In this document: piece after piece, positions 24,877 to 35,106 of the stretch | Layout of the letters: every line of letters starts with the position of its first letter | How positions within the stretch are numbered: the first letter of the stretch is position 1 | Source: Pseudomonadota bacterium | GTDB taxonomy: Bacteria; Pseudomonadota; Alphaproteobacteria; GCA-2746255 | Direction: 5' to 3' | DNA length: 64,000 nt | NCBI GenBank assembly: GCA_040752895.1 | Contig: JBFMHN010000003.1 | Coordinates: forward strand, 62,001 to 126,000 | The notes under the pieces: generated by a model | The model's input: only the letters and a program-made list of their open reading frames with translations | Database searches by the model: none | What the model was told of the DNA's origin: nothing | Position numbers and translations under genes: made by a program

Positions 24877-26463
24877 TCAGTGACGGAAGTGGCGCATACC
24901 GGTGAACACCATCGCAAGGCCTTTTTCGTCCGCCGCCGCGACGACTTCCGCATCCCGTATCGAGCCGCCCGGCTGGATGATGGCCCTTGCCCCGGCCGCC
25001 GCCGCCGCCAGCAGGCCATCCGCAAAGGGAAAGAAGGCGTCGGAGGCGACGACGGAGTCTTGCGCCAGACTCGCGCTTTGGCCGGCCTGCTTGGCCGCGT
25101 CGGCCGCCTTGTGAGCGGCGATGCGCGAAGAATCTACCCGGCTCATCTGGCCGGCGCCGATGCCAACGGTCGCCAGATCCTTCGCATAGACGATCGCGTT
25201 CGATTTGACATGCTTGGCTACGGTGAAGGCGAACAGGAGATCGGCGATCTCTTTTTCCGTAGGCTTGCGTTTTGTCACGACCTGAAGATCGCTCGCCTTT
25301 ACCTGGCCGTTATCGCGGCTTTGCAGCAGGTACCCTCCGGAAAGGTCGCGGAAAACCATGCCCCCCTCGGACGGGTCCGGCATGCCGCCGGTCAAGAGAA
25401 CACGAAGATTCTTTTTTGCGCCGAATATTTTCTTCGCTTCCTCGTCCAGGCCCGGTGCGATGACGACTTCGGCGAAAAGTTTGACAATTTCTTCCGCCGT
25501 CGCCGCGTCCAGATCCCGGTTCACGGCGATGACGCCGCCGAAGGCGCTCACCGGGTCGCAGCGCAAAGCTTTTTCCCAGGCGGCGCGCAAGCTTTCGGCT
25601 TCCGCGACACCGCAAGGGTTGGCGTGCTTGATGATGGCGATAGCGGGGGGGCCGAACTCGGCAACGAGTTCGAAGGCGGCGTCCGTGTCGTTCAGATTGT
25701 TGTAGCTGAGATCCTTCCCCTGGATCTGGGTTGCCGTTGCCACACCGGGACGGTGGCTGCCGTCCACATAGAAGGCCGCCTTCTGATGGGGGTTCTCGCC
25801 GTAGCGAAGGATTTCGCGACGCTCGCCGGCAAGGATGATCCGCCTGGGGAAGCTGTCCGACAGAACGCCGGCGAACCAGTTTCCGATCGCGGCGTCGTAA
25901 GCCGCGGTTCGTTGATAGGCGTTTGCGGCCAGGCGGCGGCGCAAGTCAAGCGTTGTCGAACCCTTCGTCTTCTCCATTGCTTCCATGACCGACGCGTAGT
26001 CCATCGTGTCCGCGACGACGGTGACGAAGGCATGGTTCTTCGAGGCCGCGCGCAGCAGCGCGGGTCCTCCGATGTCGATGTTCTCGATGCAGTCTTCGAA
26101 GGGCGCTCTTTTCGCGATGGTCGATTCAAACGGGTATAGGTTAACAACGAGAAGGTCGATTGGCGAAATGCCGTGACGCTCCAGCGCCTCCATATGGGTG
26201 GGATCGTCGCGCCGGGCGAGTAATCCGCCATGGATATGCGGGTGCAGCGTCTTGACCCGGCCATCGAGAATCTCCGGAAAACCCGTGTGATCGGAAACTT
26301 CGGTGACGGCGATGCCGGCGTCCCGCAGCGTTTTCGCCGAACCGCCGGTGGAAAGAATCTCCACCCCGAATTCCGCCAGAAAACGGGCGAATTTCTCGAG
26401 CCCCGTCTTGTCGGAAACGGAAATCAAGGCCCGACGAACGGGAACGAGGTCAGGATCCGGCAT
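24877..26463 (-). CDS. purH: Bifunctional AICAR transformylase / IMP cyclohydrolase
   Basis: 528 aa from ATG 26463. It carries out the last two steps of de novo IMP synthesis. The N-terminal cyclohydrolase domain has [27 protein letters not shown] and [15 protein letters not shown]. The C-terminal transformylase domain has [12 protein letters not shown] and the C-terminal [22 protein letters not shown] region. It closes the minus-strand run that starts at rsmB. In relatives it often directly follows the heparinase gene; here polysaccharide genes intervene. Confidence 0.98.
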   Translation of the reverse strand: MPDPDLVPVRRALISVSDKTGLEKFARFLAEFGVEILSTGGSAKTLRDAGIAVTEVSDHTGFPEILDGRVKTLHPHIHGGLLARRDDPTHMEALERHGISPIDLLVVNLYPFESTIAKRAPFEDCIENIDIGGPALLRAASKNHAFVTVVADTMDYASVMEAMEKTKGSTTLDLRRRLAANAYQRTAAYDAAIGNWFAGVLSDSFPRRIILAGERREILRYGENPHQKAAFYVDGSHRPGVATATQIQGKDLSYNNLNDTDAAFELVAEFGPPAIAIIKHANPCGVAEAESLRAAWEKALRCDPVSAFGGVIAVNRDLDAATAEEIVKLFAEVVIAPGLDEEAKKIFGAKKNLRVLLTGGMPDPSEGGMVFRDLSGGYLLQSRDNGQVKASDLQVVTKRKPTEKEIADLLFAFTVAKHVKSNAIVYAKDLATVGIGAGQMSRVDSSRIAAHKAADAAKQAGQSASLAQDSVVASDAFFPFADGLLAAAAAGARAIIQPGGSIRDAEVVAAADEKGLAMVFTGMRHFRH

Positions 26464-26558
26464 GCGTGCCCTCCACTCCAAGAAGGTTGAAAACGGGATG
26501 AGAAAACCGGGGGCGAGTGTGCATGACCGGCTTACCTACGGCAACCACGGGCTTAAGA

Positions 26559-28496
26559 TCAAGATACGGATTCGCGCCGGTCGCTGCTCGCGGCCGCGGC
26601 CGCGCTCTTGAACTCGGGCACGAGCTTGGCGAGCAGCGCCTTCGCCTCGTCCGTCTTGCGAGCTTTGCACAGCTCCAAAAGCTCGTCGAAGGCGCGGGTG
26701 AGAATTGCATGGTTCGCCGTGCGCGGCGCGGCAAGCAGGATGCTCTTGTGCGCCGTCTTCATCAGCTCTTCCGAGGCGTGAAAAAGTTCCTCGCTCAGTT
26801 TTTCGCCCGGCCGGAGGCCTGTGAATTCGATCTGGATGTCTTTTCCCGGCTGTAAGCCGGCCAGGCGAATCATCTGTTTGGCCAGGTCCTGGATGCGGAT
26901 AGGCTCGCCCATATCGAGAACGAAGATGCCCCCCCGTTCTTTTTCATGTTCATGGGTGCCCAGAACGGACGCCTGCAGGACCAGTTCGACCGCCTCGCGG
27001 ACGGTCATGAAATAGCGGCTCACCTCGGGGTGCGTGACGGTCAACGGGCCACCCTGGCGAAGCTGTTTCTGGAAAAGCGGCACGACGGAACCGGTTGAGC
27101 CGAGCACGTTGCCAAAACGGACAGTCACGAAGCGGGTGCCGTTCCCGTTCGCCGTGGGGGCGAGGTCGAGCGACTGGCAATAGCTTTCCGCCAAACGCTT
27201 CGTTGCTCCCATCACGTTCGCCGGGTTCACCGCCTTGTCGGTGGAAATCATGACCATTGTCGCCACATTTGCCTTCTGGCAGGCGTTGGCGACGTTCCGG
27301 GTGCCGATGGCGTTCGTCAGCACGCCCTCGATCGGGTTTTGTTCCACCATCGGCACGTGCTTGAGAGCCGCGGCGTGGAAAACAAGATCCGGTTTCTCAC
27401 GAGAGAAAACGACGGCAAGTCGTCCCGTATCCCGCACGTCGCCTAAAAGCGCGCTTCGTGAAAGCTCGGCATGACGTTGGTCAAGCTCCTCGTCAATTTG
27501 GTAGAGGTTGAATTCGGAATTGTCGAACAGCGCAAGATGCGCCGGCGCGTAATCGGAAATCTGGCGGACGAGCTCGGAGCCGATGGTGCCGCCGGCGCCG
27601 GTGACCAGAATCCGTCGGCCGATGATCAGCGCCCGCATGGCAGCCCGGTCCAGCACCGCCTGCGGCCGGCCGAGCAAATCCTCGAGCGCAATCGGCTGTA
27701 CCTCAAGGCCTTCGGTTTCCCCGCTCCGGAAGTCCGTGATTTTCGGCAGGCGGGAAAGTGTGACGCCAAGCCCGTCGGCGATTTCAAGCAGCTTCCTTAC
27801 CCGGGCGCCGTCCAGGTCCTGCCGGGTGAGAATCAGGCGCTGAGGGCGCTCGTCCCTTCGTTCCAGTTTTGCGACGATCTCGGGTAGGTTTTCCGGCGTG
27901 CCAAGAACCGGGATGCCGCGAATTTGACGCCCGACCCGATTTCCCTTCTCGTCGATGACGCCGACCACCCGATAGGCCGCTCCGGCTTCTTGGCTGGTTG
28001 CCCGGATGAACATCTCCGTCCCTTCGTCGGTGCCGATAAGCAGCACCGGTACTCGCCGTTGGGAGCCGCGCGTCAGCAGGTTGTCGAACCTGCGGTCCTT
28101 GAGGAGCCGGTACAGGAAGCGTGGCCCGCCCAGCAGCGCCATCAGCACAAACCAGTTGATGACCAGAAGCGACCGCGGCAGGCTTTCGAGACGAGAAACC
28201 ATGAACATAAGCGGTGTAAAGACCAAGATCACGAGGGTCACGGCGCGTGTAATCGCGATGAGATCGTCGAGAGAGGCGTACCGCCAAATTCCGCGGTAAA
28301 GCCGCATCGAGAGAAAAACGCCCGCCGCAACGGCGGTGAAAATGAGCGTCGCCGGCACCAGGAAGCCCTGGGCGTATTCGAACATCTGATCGCCCAGCCG
28401 CAGGTAGAGCGATACCAGGAAAGCTGCCGCCGCCATGACGATGTCGTGGCCGAAGGCGATCCATGGGTGGCTAACGCGGCGGAAGAAATCGGCCAT
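26559..28496 (-). CDS. Polysaccharide NDP-sugar epimerase/dehydratase (CapD/WbpM family)
   Basis: 645 aa from ATG 28496; the upstream in-frame extension to 28661 is not coding. Four N-terminal membrane helices (about 12-130) precede a Rossmann regulatory region (RRVPVLLIGTDEG) and the catalytic SDR domain with GAGGTIGSELVRQI (residue about 297 onward) and MISTDKAVNPANVMGATKR. The family makes UDP-4-keto-6-deoxy sugars such as those leading to QuiNAc or FucNAc for surface polysaccharide. It is last in the polysaccharide cassette. The C-terminal Ala/Glu tail is variable. Confidence 0.93.
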   Translation of the reverse strand: MADFFRRVSHPWIAFGHDIVMAAAAFLVSLYLRLGDQMFEYAQGFLVPATLIFTAVAAGVFLSMRLYRGIWRYASLDDLIAITRAVTLVILVFTPLMFMVSRLESLPRSLLVINWFVLMALLGGPRFLYRLLKDRRFDNLLTRGSQRRVPVLLIGTDEGTEMFIRATSQEAGAAYRVVGVIDEKGNRVGRQIRGIPVLGTPENLPEIVAKLERRDERPQRLILTRQDLDGARVRKLLEIADGLGVTLSRLPKITDFRSGETEGLEVQPIALEDLLGRPQAVLDRAAMRALIIGRRILVTGAGGTIGSELVRQISDYAPAHLALFDNSEFNLYQIDEELDQRHAELSRSALLGDVRDTGRLAVVFSREKPDLVFHAAALKHVPMVEQNPIEGVLTNAIGTRNVANACQKANVATMVMISTDKAVNPANVMGATKRLAESYCQSLDLAPTANGNGTRFVTVRFGNVLGSTGSVVPLFQKQLRQGGPLTVTHPEVSRYFMTVREAVELVLQASVLGTHEHEKERGGIFVLDMGEPIRIQDLAKQMIRLAGLQPGKDIQIEFTGLRPGEKLSEELFHASEELMKTAHKSILLAAPRTANHAILTRAFDELLELCKARKTDEAKALLAKLVPEFKSAAAAASSDRRESVS

Positions 28497-28554
28497 GATG
28501 CTCAATGCCTTGCAGGATATCCGCAGCAGTATAGCGGCGGCCGTGCGCGGACGC

Positions 28555-29526
28555 CTAGGGGCTTCCTGCCGCCCGCCCGCTTCTCTTGCGGGTGTGGTAC
28601 CAGTCGGCGGTCTTTCGCAAGCCCGCGTCCAGCTTTTCCGGCGGCCGCCAGCCGAGAGCATCGCGAATATGGCTGCAATCCAAGGTCAGGGAACCGAGAA
28701 GCCGGTGCGCGATGGCTTCCTTGCCGGCAAGCCGGAGTACGTTCCGCAGAAGTGCCGGTGGAAATGGCGGCAGGTAGATTCGCTTGCCCATCGCGCGCGC
28801 GATCCGGCGAATAAGCTCGGGTGTCGAAACGTCCTCGCCGTCGCTGACGAGAAAAGTTTCACCGCTGGCCTTCGGGTGGGTCAGACAATGGCGGATGGCG
28901 TCCACCAGGTTATCGACGCCGATCAGACTCCGCCGGTTGTGGACGCTGCCGAAGGGAAGGGGGACGCCAATCTCGCAAAGACGGAGAAGGGTCAGAAAAT
29001 TACCCCTTACGCAGGGCCCGTAGACCAAAGGCGGCCGCAGGACGACGGCTTCCGTGGCGCTGCCTTTCAGTGTCTTCCAGAGGGTTTGTTCCGCCTCCCA
29101 TTTCGAGGCGGCGTAAGGGTCTTGCGGCGTCGGCGGGTCGGTCTCGCTATAGGGCTGCGGCCGATCCTCGCCATGCACCTTGACGCTGCTCAGGAAAATC
29201 AGCCGCTTCACGCCGGCGTCTCGCGCTTTTTCCGCGAGCAGGCGGGTTCCTTCGACGTTCACGCGCCGGTAGGCCGTCAGGGGGTCTTCGGCCTCCTCCT
29301 GCAAGATATGGACTCGCGCCGCGAGATGGACGATCGCATCTATCTTTTCCAGGGAAGGCACCCATGCGATTTCGGAGACGATGTCGGGGACTTCCTGAAC
29401 GGCGATGTGCGTCGCGAAGGTCGCCGGGCGGCGGACAGCGGCCGTGACGGCGTGGCCGGCCGCGGCGAGCGCCGGACAGAGAGCTTGGCCGATGAAGCCA
29501 TTCGCGCCGGTGATCAGGATTCGCAT
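28555..29526 (-). CDS. NAD-dependent sugar epimerase/dehydratase
   Basis: 323 aa extended SDR enzyme: MRILITGANGFIGQAL as the NAD-binding motif, HLAARVHILQEEAEDP, and the catalytic YAASKWEAE (YxxxK). It resembles the 4-epimerases that act on UDP-4-keto-QuiNAc-type sugars next to WbpM/WbpL pairs, for example WbpV-like. It overlaps the preceding transferase stop by one base (TGATG), and its end lies 58 bp before the CapD-type gene. The sugar substrate is inferred from neighbours. Confidence 0.9.
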   Translation of the reverse strand: MRILITGANGFIGQALCPALAAAGHAVTAAVRRPATFATHIAVQEVPDIVSEIAWVPSLEKIDAIVHLAARVHILQEEAEDPLTAYRRVNVEGTRLLAEKARDAGVKRLIFLSSVKVHGEDRPQPYSETDPPTPQDPYAASKWEAEQTLWKTLKGSATEAVVLRPPLVYGPCVRGNFLTLLRLCEIGVPLPFGSVHNRRSLIGVDNLVDAIRHCLTHPKASGETFLVSDGEDVSTPELIRRIARAMGKRIYLPPFPPALLRNVLRLAGKEAIAHRLLGSLTLDCSHIRDALGWRPPEKLDAGLRKTADWYHTRKRSGRAAGSP

Positions 29527-30530
29527 CAGCTTTTTTCCCGGAAAGGGTTCCGGAGAATCCCCAGCACCATGCCGACCAGAAGCAGGGACACGAACAGCGA
29601 AGACCAGGCGACCCCGGAGGCGGCGAGCAGGGCCAACCCGATCAGGCCCAGGTTTCCAGCCAGCACGATCCGGACGACGCTCCCATGGCTAAGTCCCCGG
29701 CGGGTCGCCAGCTGATAGAAATGGCTGGCGTGCGCCTCCCAGATACGTTCGCCTCTAAGCAGCCGCCGGACCAATGTCGTCGTTGAATCCATCAGGTAGT
29801 AAAGGGGCAGGATCACCGCCGCCGCCCAATGGCCGGCCGCCGCGAGAGAAAGCAAGAGCCAGCCGAGCAGGAAGCCGAGCGTAACGCTGCCGACGTCGCC
29901 AAGAAAAATCTTGGCCGGCGGCCAATTCCAGACCAGAAAACCAAGCGCTGCACCTGCCGCGGCGATCCCGTAATAGGCAAAGTCGGGGGCCAGGTTCGCA
30001 AGCGACGCCACCAGCGCGACGCCAAGTCCGAGGCTCGCCGTTTCGATGCCCGTCATGCCGTCGATCCCATCCATGAAATTGAAGAGGTTCAAGAACCAGA
30101 TCCAGAGAAGCCCCGCCACGATACGGTCAACGAGCGGCGGCAGGACACCCTGAAAAATCCGAAATTCTTCGGGCAGCGTAATCAGCACGAAGGCGACGGC
30201 GGCCCCTTGAAACAGGAGACGGATCGCCGGCGAAAGCCCGCGGAGGTCGTCTACCCAGGAAATGGCGGCGAGAAGAAGGGCGGCGGCGAAAAGTAGCCAC
30301 CCGCCAGCCACCGCGGACGGGAAAAAATACGCTCCCACACCCCAAACCGGCAGCAAGGCCGCCAGGACGCCGACACCGCCACCGGTGGGGGTCGGCCGGC
30401 TATGGCTGCTGCGCGGGTTTGGATGATCTAGGATGGCGTGTCGAAGAAAGAAATGGCGGGCGAGACCGGTGCCCAGCCAGGCGACCAGGAACGCCGCTCC
30501 CCCGGCAAGCAAAAAGAGGACCCATCCCAT
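29526..30530 (-). CDS. WecA/WbpL-like undecaprenyl-phosphate sugar-1-phosphate transferase (glycosyltransferase 4 family)
   Basis: 334 aa with about ten membrane helices. MraY/WecA-family motifs are RSSHSRPTPTGGGVGVL, ISWVDDLRGLSP, NLFNFMDGIDGMTG and KIFLGDVGSVTLG. This enzyme loads the first amino-sugar onto undecaprenyl phosphate at the inner membrane to start an O-antigen or capsule unit. With the CapD-type and epimerase genes it makes a WbpL-WbpV-WbpM-like set. Confidence 0.93.
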   Translation of the reverse strand: MGWVLFLLAGGAAFLVAWLGTGLARHFFLRHAILDHPNPRSSHSRPTPTGGGVGVLAALLPVWGVGAYFFPSAVAGGWLLFAAALLLAAISWVDDLRGLSPAIRLLFQGAAVAFVLITLPEEFRIFQGVLPPLVDRIVAGLLWIWFLNLFNFMDGIDGMTGIETASLGLGVALVASLANLAPDFAYYGIAAAGAALGFLVWNWPPAKIFLGDVGSVTLGFLLGWLLLSLAAAGHWAAAVILPLYYLMDSTTTLVRRLLRGERIWEAHASHFYQLATRRGLSHGSVVRIVLAGNLGLIGLALLAASGVAWSSLFVSLLLVGMVLGILRNPFREKS

Positions 30531-30585
30531 GACGCGGGTTATAACTCGCCGGATCGGCCCTCTGCAAAAGCAAGTTGCTGAAAAA

Positions 30586-31806
30586 TTATTTTAGTGTTCG
30601 GCAAGGGGTGGGGCCTTGGCGGGTTTCTTTTTCCGCGATTCCAAGCAGAAGGACAGCCGTGAGGAAAAGCGTGGCCAGCCACCAGGTCTGCCATATGCCG
30701 TATCCAAACAAGGCAACCGTAACAGCGGATGCGAGACACCCTGTGAATACCGCATGCGGATAGGGCGCCATCCGTCTTCGCAAGATCATCACGAAAAGCC
30801 AGACGATAAAAAGGCCGCCGATCACGGCGCCTGGAAGGCCGATTTCCATCCACCATTGCAGGACGGCATTGTGGGGGTGGAGCGGCAGGCTCTCGCCGCC
30901 ATCGCCAACCGCCCAGATCATGTGTCCCTTGTTCGGGATGTTGCGGGCCGTATCGAGCCCCCATCCCTGGAAAGGGCGTTCTTCGATGCGTTCGGCGACG
31001 AACTTCCAGATATAGATTCGATGAATGGCGGATCCGGGCAGGCTCGGCGCGGCCGCCCAGATCGCCCTCGGGTCCGGCAGGTGCTTTGGCAGGATCGGCG
31101 CCAGGACCACCCCCGCCATCGTCAGGCAAATCAGCGCGATGATCGCCCGCTTTGGGAAGTGGAACGCCAGGAAGAAGGCAATGGCGCCGAGAACAAGGGC
31201 GATTAGTGACGCGATACTTTCCATTTGGACCAGGACGAGAAACGCCGGGATAAGCACAGCGGCTATCCGCCATGGCTTTGGGTTTTGCCCGACCCACAAG
31301 AGAACCGGCCAGATAAGCAGCGTCGCGATTGTCGTCCATCGGTTGAAGAGATCAAGCGTCGGAGGACGCGAAGAGGTGTGGGTGTAAAACGGAAACCCGG
31401 CCCATATCTCGACGGCCATGAAAAGAGAGGCGACACCAAGCCCCGTCAGCAGGCCCATACCGATCCGGCGGCGGTCTGCCGGCCCAAGCGTGCGGACGCC
31501 GGCCAACAGCACAAGCCCGCACGCGGCGATGCCGACAAGGCTGAGGGCCTGACTCACGCTGCGCTCCGGCGCCACGGACCATAAGGCCGTCATGGCGCCC
31601 CAAAGGGCGAGAACGGCGAAGAAGGCGACCGCGATCCACGAAATTTTCAGCCTCTCTTCCTGTCGCCGGAAGGCAAGCCCGAGGACGAGGAGCGCCATCA
31701 GGATAAGAAGCGGCATCAGCATGCCGGAGAGATAGACCGCCAGCGTCGGCACGAGAAAGCCGCACGCCGCGAAAAGATGCCCGCGATGCAGTTTGGGAAG
31801 GCTCAT
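30586..31806 (-). CDS. O-antigen ligase / Wzy-like membrane protein (WaaL family)
   Basis: 406 aa from ATG 31806 (ATGA overlap with the FkbM gene stop). About ten to twelve helices and a large periplasmic loop. The C-terminal half has the O-antigen ligase pattern with RIEERPFQGWGLDTARNIP and LPLHPHNAVLQWWMEIGLPG (the HNxxLQ motif). It joins O-antigen or similar polymer to its acceptor, or polymerises units; ligase and polymerase cannot be told apart from sequence. Confidence 0.9.
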   Translation of the reverse strand: MSLPKLHRGHLFAACGFLVPTLAVYLSGMLMPLLILMALLVLGLAFRRQEERLKISWIAVAFFAVLALWGAMTALWSVAPERSVSQALSLVGIAACGLVLLAGVRTLGPADRRRIGMGLLTGLGVASLFMAVEIWAGFPFYTHTSSRPPTLDLFNRWTTIATLLIWPVLLWVGQNPKPWRIAAVLIPAFLVLVQMESIASLIALVLGAIAFFLAFHFPKRAIIALICLTMAGVVLAPILPKHLPDPRAIWAAAPSLPGSAIHRIYIWKFVAERIEERPFQGWGLDTARNIPNKGHMIWAVGDGGESLPLHPHNAVLQWWMEIGLPGAVIGGLFIVWLFVMILRRRMAPYPHAVFTGCLASAVTVALFGYGIWQTWWLATLFLTAVLLLGIAEKETRQGPTPCRTLK

Positions 31807-32579
31807 GGAAAGGATACCCGTCGGGCAGGGTGGAGGAAGAAATAATCCCGCCACGGTTCATCCGCGATTGCGTCGACCGATGCGGGCTTCCCGTTCTTCA
31901 AGCAATACGCCGCGTAGCCGCGGGACCGGAAGAAATCGAAGACGTCGTCTTTCGAGGCTTGAAAGTTTTTTTCGAGCGCGTGGGGATGAATTTCTATGAG
32001 GGCGTTCGGCAGGTGACGGTCGATGGTTCGCACGCCGCCCATGAGAAGCCTGTATTCGGCCCCTTCCACGTCGCACCGCAGAAAATCGACCTTCTCGATG
32101 TCGTTCCGATCGCAAAAGGCGTCCAGCGTGACGGCGCGTGCGGGCTCGGTGACAACGCGATCCGCTTGGATATCCGGAAAAGAGGCGAGGCTTTCTTTCT
32201 CCGCGGACGTTACGTGACCAAAGGAATGGCCGAGGCGGCCGCTCGTCTTCACGGGAATGGCCAGATTAATCTCCCCCTCGAAATCCATGAGGGCAACGTT
32301 GAAGCATTGGACATTCCGAAGGCGATGAACAGCCATCGCTCGCCTTAGAATTTCGAAGCTGTAACTTGAAGGCTCGAAACAATAGACGCTGCCTCGCTTT
32401 GCCAGGTTGGCCATGACCAGCGTGTGCCTTCCATCGCTGGCACCGGCGTGCACGCAAACATCGTCCGGCCGGATGATATCCTTCAGGTACGCGACTTCGG
32501 GTTCGAACTTGTGACGGCGGATATTTCTGGAAACGACACGGGCCGTCGCCATCCAAGACCGTATCGAGCTGCTTAGCAT
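31803..32579 (-). CDS. FkbM-family methyltransferase
   Basis: 258 aa. SAM-binding region VCVHAGASDGRHTLVMANL, acidic GSVYCFEPSSYSFEIL, and the FkbM-type VTLDAFCDRNDIEKVDFLRCDVEGAE. FkbM methyltransferases O-methylate sugars or secondary metabolites; next to polysaccharide genes it probably caps or decorates a glycan. It heads the polysaccharide cassette and overlaps the ligase gene by four bases. Confidence 0.9.
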   Translation of the reverse strand: MLSSSIRSWMATARVVSRNIRRHKFEPEVAYLKDIIRPDDVCVHAGASDGRHTLVMANLAKRGSVYCFEPSSYSFEILRRAMAVHRLRNVQCFNVALMDFEGEINLAIPVKTSGRLGHSFGHVTSAEKESLASFPDIQADRVVTEPARAVTLDAFCDRNDIEKVDFLRCDVEGAEYRLLMGGVRTIDRHLPNALIEIHPHALEKNFQASKDDVFDFFRSRGYAAYCLKNGKPASVDAIADEPWRDYFFLHPARRVSFP

Positions 32580-32622
32580 CGTCCAGTGGTTCCTGTTTCG
32601 AAGTAAAGGATACCCGGTCCGA

Positions 32623-34350
32623 TCAGGCCGGCTTCTGTGTGGGAAGACGCCGGAATGCCCACTTCACGCAGGCCGCACTTTCCGCCAGCATGCCGCTGAC
32701 GACGATCTGTTCGCTGCGCTGCATCTTGCCCCGCTCCCCTAGATAGACGCTTTTTTCCAAGTGGATATCACCACCGATGGCGTGAAATTTCCAGCCTTCG
32801 CCTTTCGGAAGGCGAAGCAGAACGGTAAAGCCGTCCTGCGCAAGGGAGGCGGAAACCCCGGGGTGGAGATGAAAGCGGACGTCGAAACGGGATCCCCCTA
32901 AGCCCTCCAGCCGGTCCTCTCCGCGCAGGTCCTCGCCGTTCGCCGCGAGATAAAGCCGCCGGCGATGGATAAGGCCGAGAGGCGCGCGATAACCGTCGTG
33001 ACCGCCTTCGACCCAGACATTGCCATCCCGTTCGTCCCGACGGCAGAGAACCTGGCTGGGCCGTCGTCTTACCTTGCCATCGGAAGCAATCTGGCTTGAG
33101 TTTTTATCATCCACCGTAACGGTCGAATGGGCGGCGGTGGATCGTATGATCTCGCGCCATTCCTCCTGGCCTCCGACATAGGCGCCGCAATTGACGACCA
33201 GACGTTCCTTGCCGCTGCTCATCTCGAAGGAAAGGGTGCCGGCATGGGGCTGTTGGTTGCCGGGCGGGACGGAGGCGGGCACGCCGGTATCGAAAAGCAC
33301 GAGCGTCCGTCCGGCGCGCAAACGCTCAAATCCGCTATAGGGGGCGCTGCGCGGCGGGTTGCCAAGCACCTCCGCCCGAGTCAGCACCATGTCGATCAGC
33401 CAGCCTTCTTCTTCGCAGGCGCCGTTGAAAAGGGCCAGCCTGCCGTCGCCATGCCGGAAGAAACGCAGCAAAACGCCCAGGCGGTCCATCGCCGTCTGCA
33501 AGGCGTTGGGTACTTCCCGGTGCATGGCATGAAGAAGCAGGCGAATCTCCGCAAGGTCCCGGAGCATGGTGAGCTGAACCGCCGGGCTTCGCGATACATG
33601 TCCGCCGTCCGGGTGCACCTGGCGGGGCAATTCCCGTTCCAGCAAATGCAGCCCGGCTTGCAGGGCGCGCTCTTGCGTGGGCAAGGCCGCGCCGGCATAG
33701 ATCAGCCCCTTGGCAACGGCGATGCGCGCCGGTCCGGGCAGGATGCCGGGCGCCGTTCGCAGAAGATGTCGGACCTGCCGTCCCAGGGCGGCAAGGAAGC
33801 TTTTCCGGAAGCGGTCTTCGGCGCTCGCGCATAAAAACTCGCCGTGGCTGACCCAGGAGGCAAGGCGAGTTCCAAGCACGTCCGCCCGCCAGCCGATCGG
33901 ATGCCAGGCGCGGTTTGCCTCGACCCAGCCGACGACGAGTTCGCGGGCGCGCCTTCGCGCCGCGTCGCTTCCGATTGCGCGCAGGTCGCGGAGCCAGGCA
34001 AAACCATGCAGCTCGGCAAGCCAGCGCGGATCCGCCTCCACCTGCCACGGCGACGGATCGGCGCGGACCGTCACGCCCAGAAACGGGAAGGCGCGGTCGA
34101 GAATGGCCTCTCCCCGCTTGCGATCCCCCGGCCATGGATCCGCCGGGGTGGCTTCAAGCCGTCTCGGCGTTTTGCCGACGAGGAAGAAAGGGTAAAGCGG
34201 GTTGCCGTAAAGCGCAGCTTCGATGCGGGCGCGAAATTTCCACAAGGAACGCTCGACCGCCGCGCTAAACGCCGATCCTGCCGACCCCGTGTGCGTATAC
34301 AGGTCGGACGGTTCGAAGCCGTTTCCTTCAGCCCCGTCGAGTGGCGACAT
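32623..34350 (-). CDS. Heparinase II/III-family protein
   Basis: 575 aa from the ATG at 34350, favoured by CGGAG just upstream and a 23-bp overlap with rpe; an ATG at 34386 is an alternative. The N-terminal helical region includes [18 protein letters not shown], followed by the all-alpha toroid and the C-terminal heparinase beta domain with [29 protein letters not shown] and [20 protein letters not shown]. In alphaproteobacteria this protein is typically encoded between rsmB/rpe and purH. The polysaccharide substrate is unknown. Confidence 0.92.
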   Translation of the reverse strand: MSPLDGAEGNGFEPSDLYTHTGSAGSAFSAAVERSLWKFRARIEAALYGNPLYPFFLVGKTPRRLEATPADPWPGDRKRGEAILDRAFPFLGVTVRADPSPWQVEADPRWLAELHGFAWLRDLRAIGSDAARRRARELVVGWVEANRAWHPIGWRADVLGTRLASWVSHGEFLCASAEDRFRKSFLAALGRQVRHLLRTAPGILPGPARIAVAKGLIYAGAALPTQERALQAGLHLLERELPRQVHPDGGHVSRSPAVQLTMLRDLAEIRLLLHAMHREVPNALQTAMDRLGVLLRFFRHGDGRLALFNGACEEEGWLIDMVLTRAEVLGNPPRSAPYSGFERLRAGRTLVLFDTGVPASVPPGNQQPHAGTLSFEMSSGKERLVVNCGAYVGGQEEWREIIRSTAAHSTVTVDDKNSSQIASDGKVRRRPSQVLCRRDERDGNVWVEGGHDGYRAPLGLIHRRRLYLAANGEDLRGEDRLEGLGGSRFDVRFHLHPGVSASLAQDGFTVLLRLPKGEGWKFHAIGGDIHLEKSVYLGERGKMQRSEQIVVSGMLAESAACVKWAFRRLPTQKPA

Positions 34351-35014
34351 CGGCTCCGTTTCGTAGGCGCAGGATGTTTTTGGCATAATAGTCCGGCCCG
34401 CCTTCAAAGGTGGCGGTGCCGGCGACCAGGATGTCGGCCCCTGCCGCAACGGCATCGGCCGCGGTTTTCGCGTTGATGCCGCCGTCAACCTCGAGATCGA
34501 TGGTTCGGCCGCTGGCGTCGATCTTTTTCCGAAGGGCGTGGATTTTCGCCAATTGCGAGCGCAAGAAGCTTTGCCCCCCGAAGCCCGGATTCACGGTCAT
34601 GACGAGGATAAGCTCGATGCCGTCGAAGACGTTTTCAATGGCCGCGATCGGCGTGCCTGGGTTCAGCGAAACGCCGGCCTTTTTGCCGTGCGATTTGATC
34701 AACTGAAGCGTGCGGTGCAGGTGCGGACCTGCCTCGGGGTGGACGGTGAGGATGTCTGCGCCCGCTTCCGCGAAGGGCGCGATGTAGGGGTCCACCGGGC
34801 TTACCATCAGGTGAACGTCGAAGGGAAGGGCGCTGTATGGCCGGAGTGCCGCCACCACCGCTGGCCCAATGGTGAGATTCGGGACGAAATGGCCGTCCAT
34901 GATGTCGATGTGGATGTAGTCGGCGCCGGCCTTCTCGATTGCCCGGATTTCCTCGCCTAGCTTCGCGAAGTCGGCGGAAAGGATAGAAGGCGCGATCCGC
35001 GTCGGCTGCTGCAT
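34328..35014 (-). CDS. rpe: Ribulose-phosphate 3-epimerase
   Basis: 228 aa TIM-barrel enzyme that interconverts ribulose-5-phosphate and xylulose-5-phosphate. It starts at ATG 35014. Family motifs: [43 protein letters not shown] and [12 protein letters not shown]. It lies 92 bp after rsmB and overlaps the start of the heparinase gene. Confidence 0.98.
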   Translation of the reverse strand: MQQPTRIAPSILSADFAKLGEEIRAIEKAGADYIHIDIMDGHFVPNLTIGPAVVAALRPYSALPFDVHLMVSPVDPYIAPFAEAGADILTVHPEAGPHLHRTLQLIKSHGKKAGVSLNPGTPIAAIENVFDGIELILVMTVNPGFGGQSFLRSQLAKIHALRKKIDASGRTIDLEVDGGINAKTAADAVAAGADILVAGTATFEGGPDYYAKNILRLRNGADVATRRG

Positions 35015-35106
35015 GGGGCTTTCCTAACAGCTTCCCGAGAGGCCCGCAAGGCGGCGCATGTCCGCGCAACGGCAAGCGATTCGGGGTCTTCGATACGGCG
35101 TCACCC

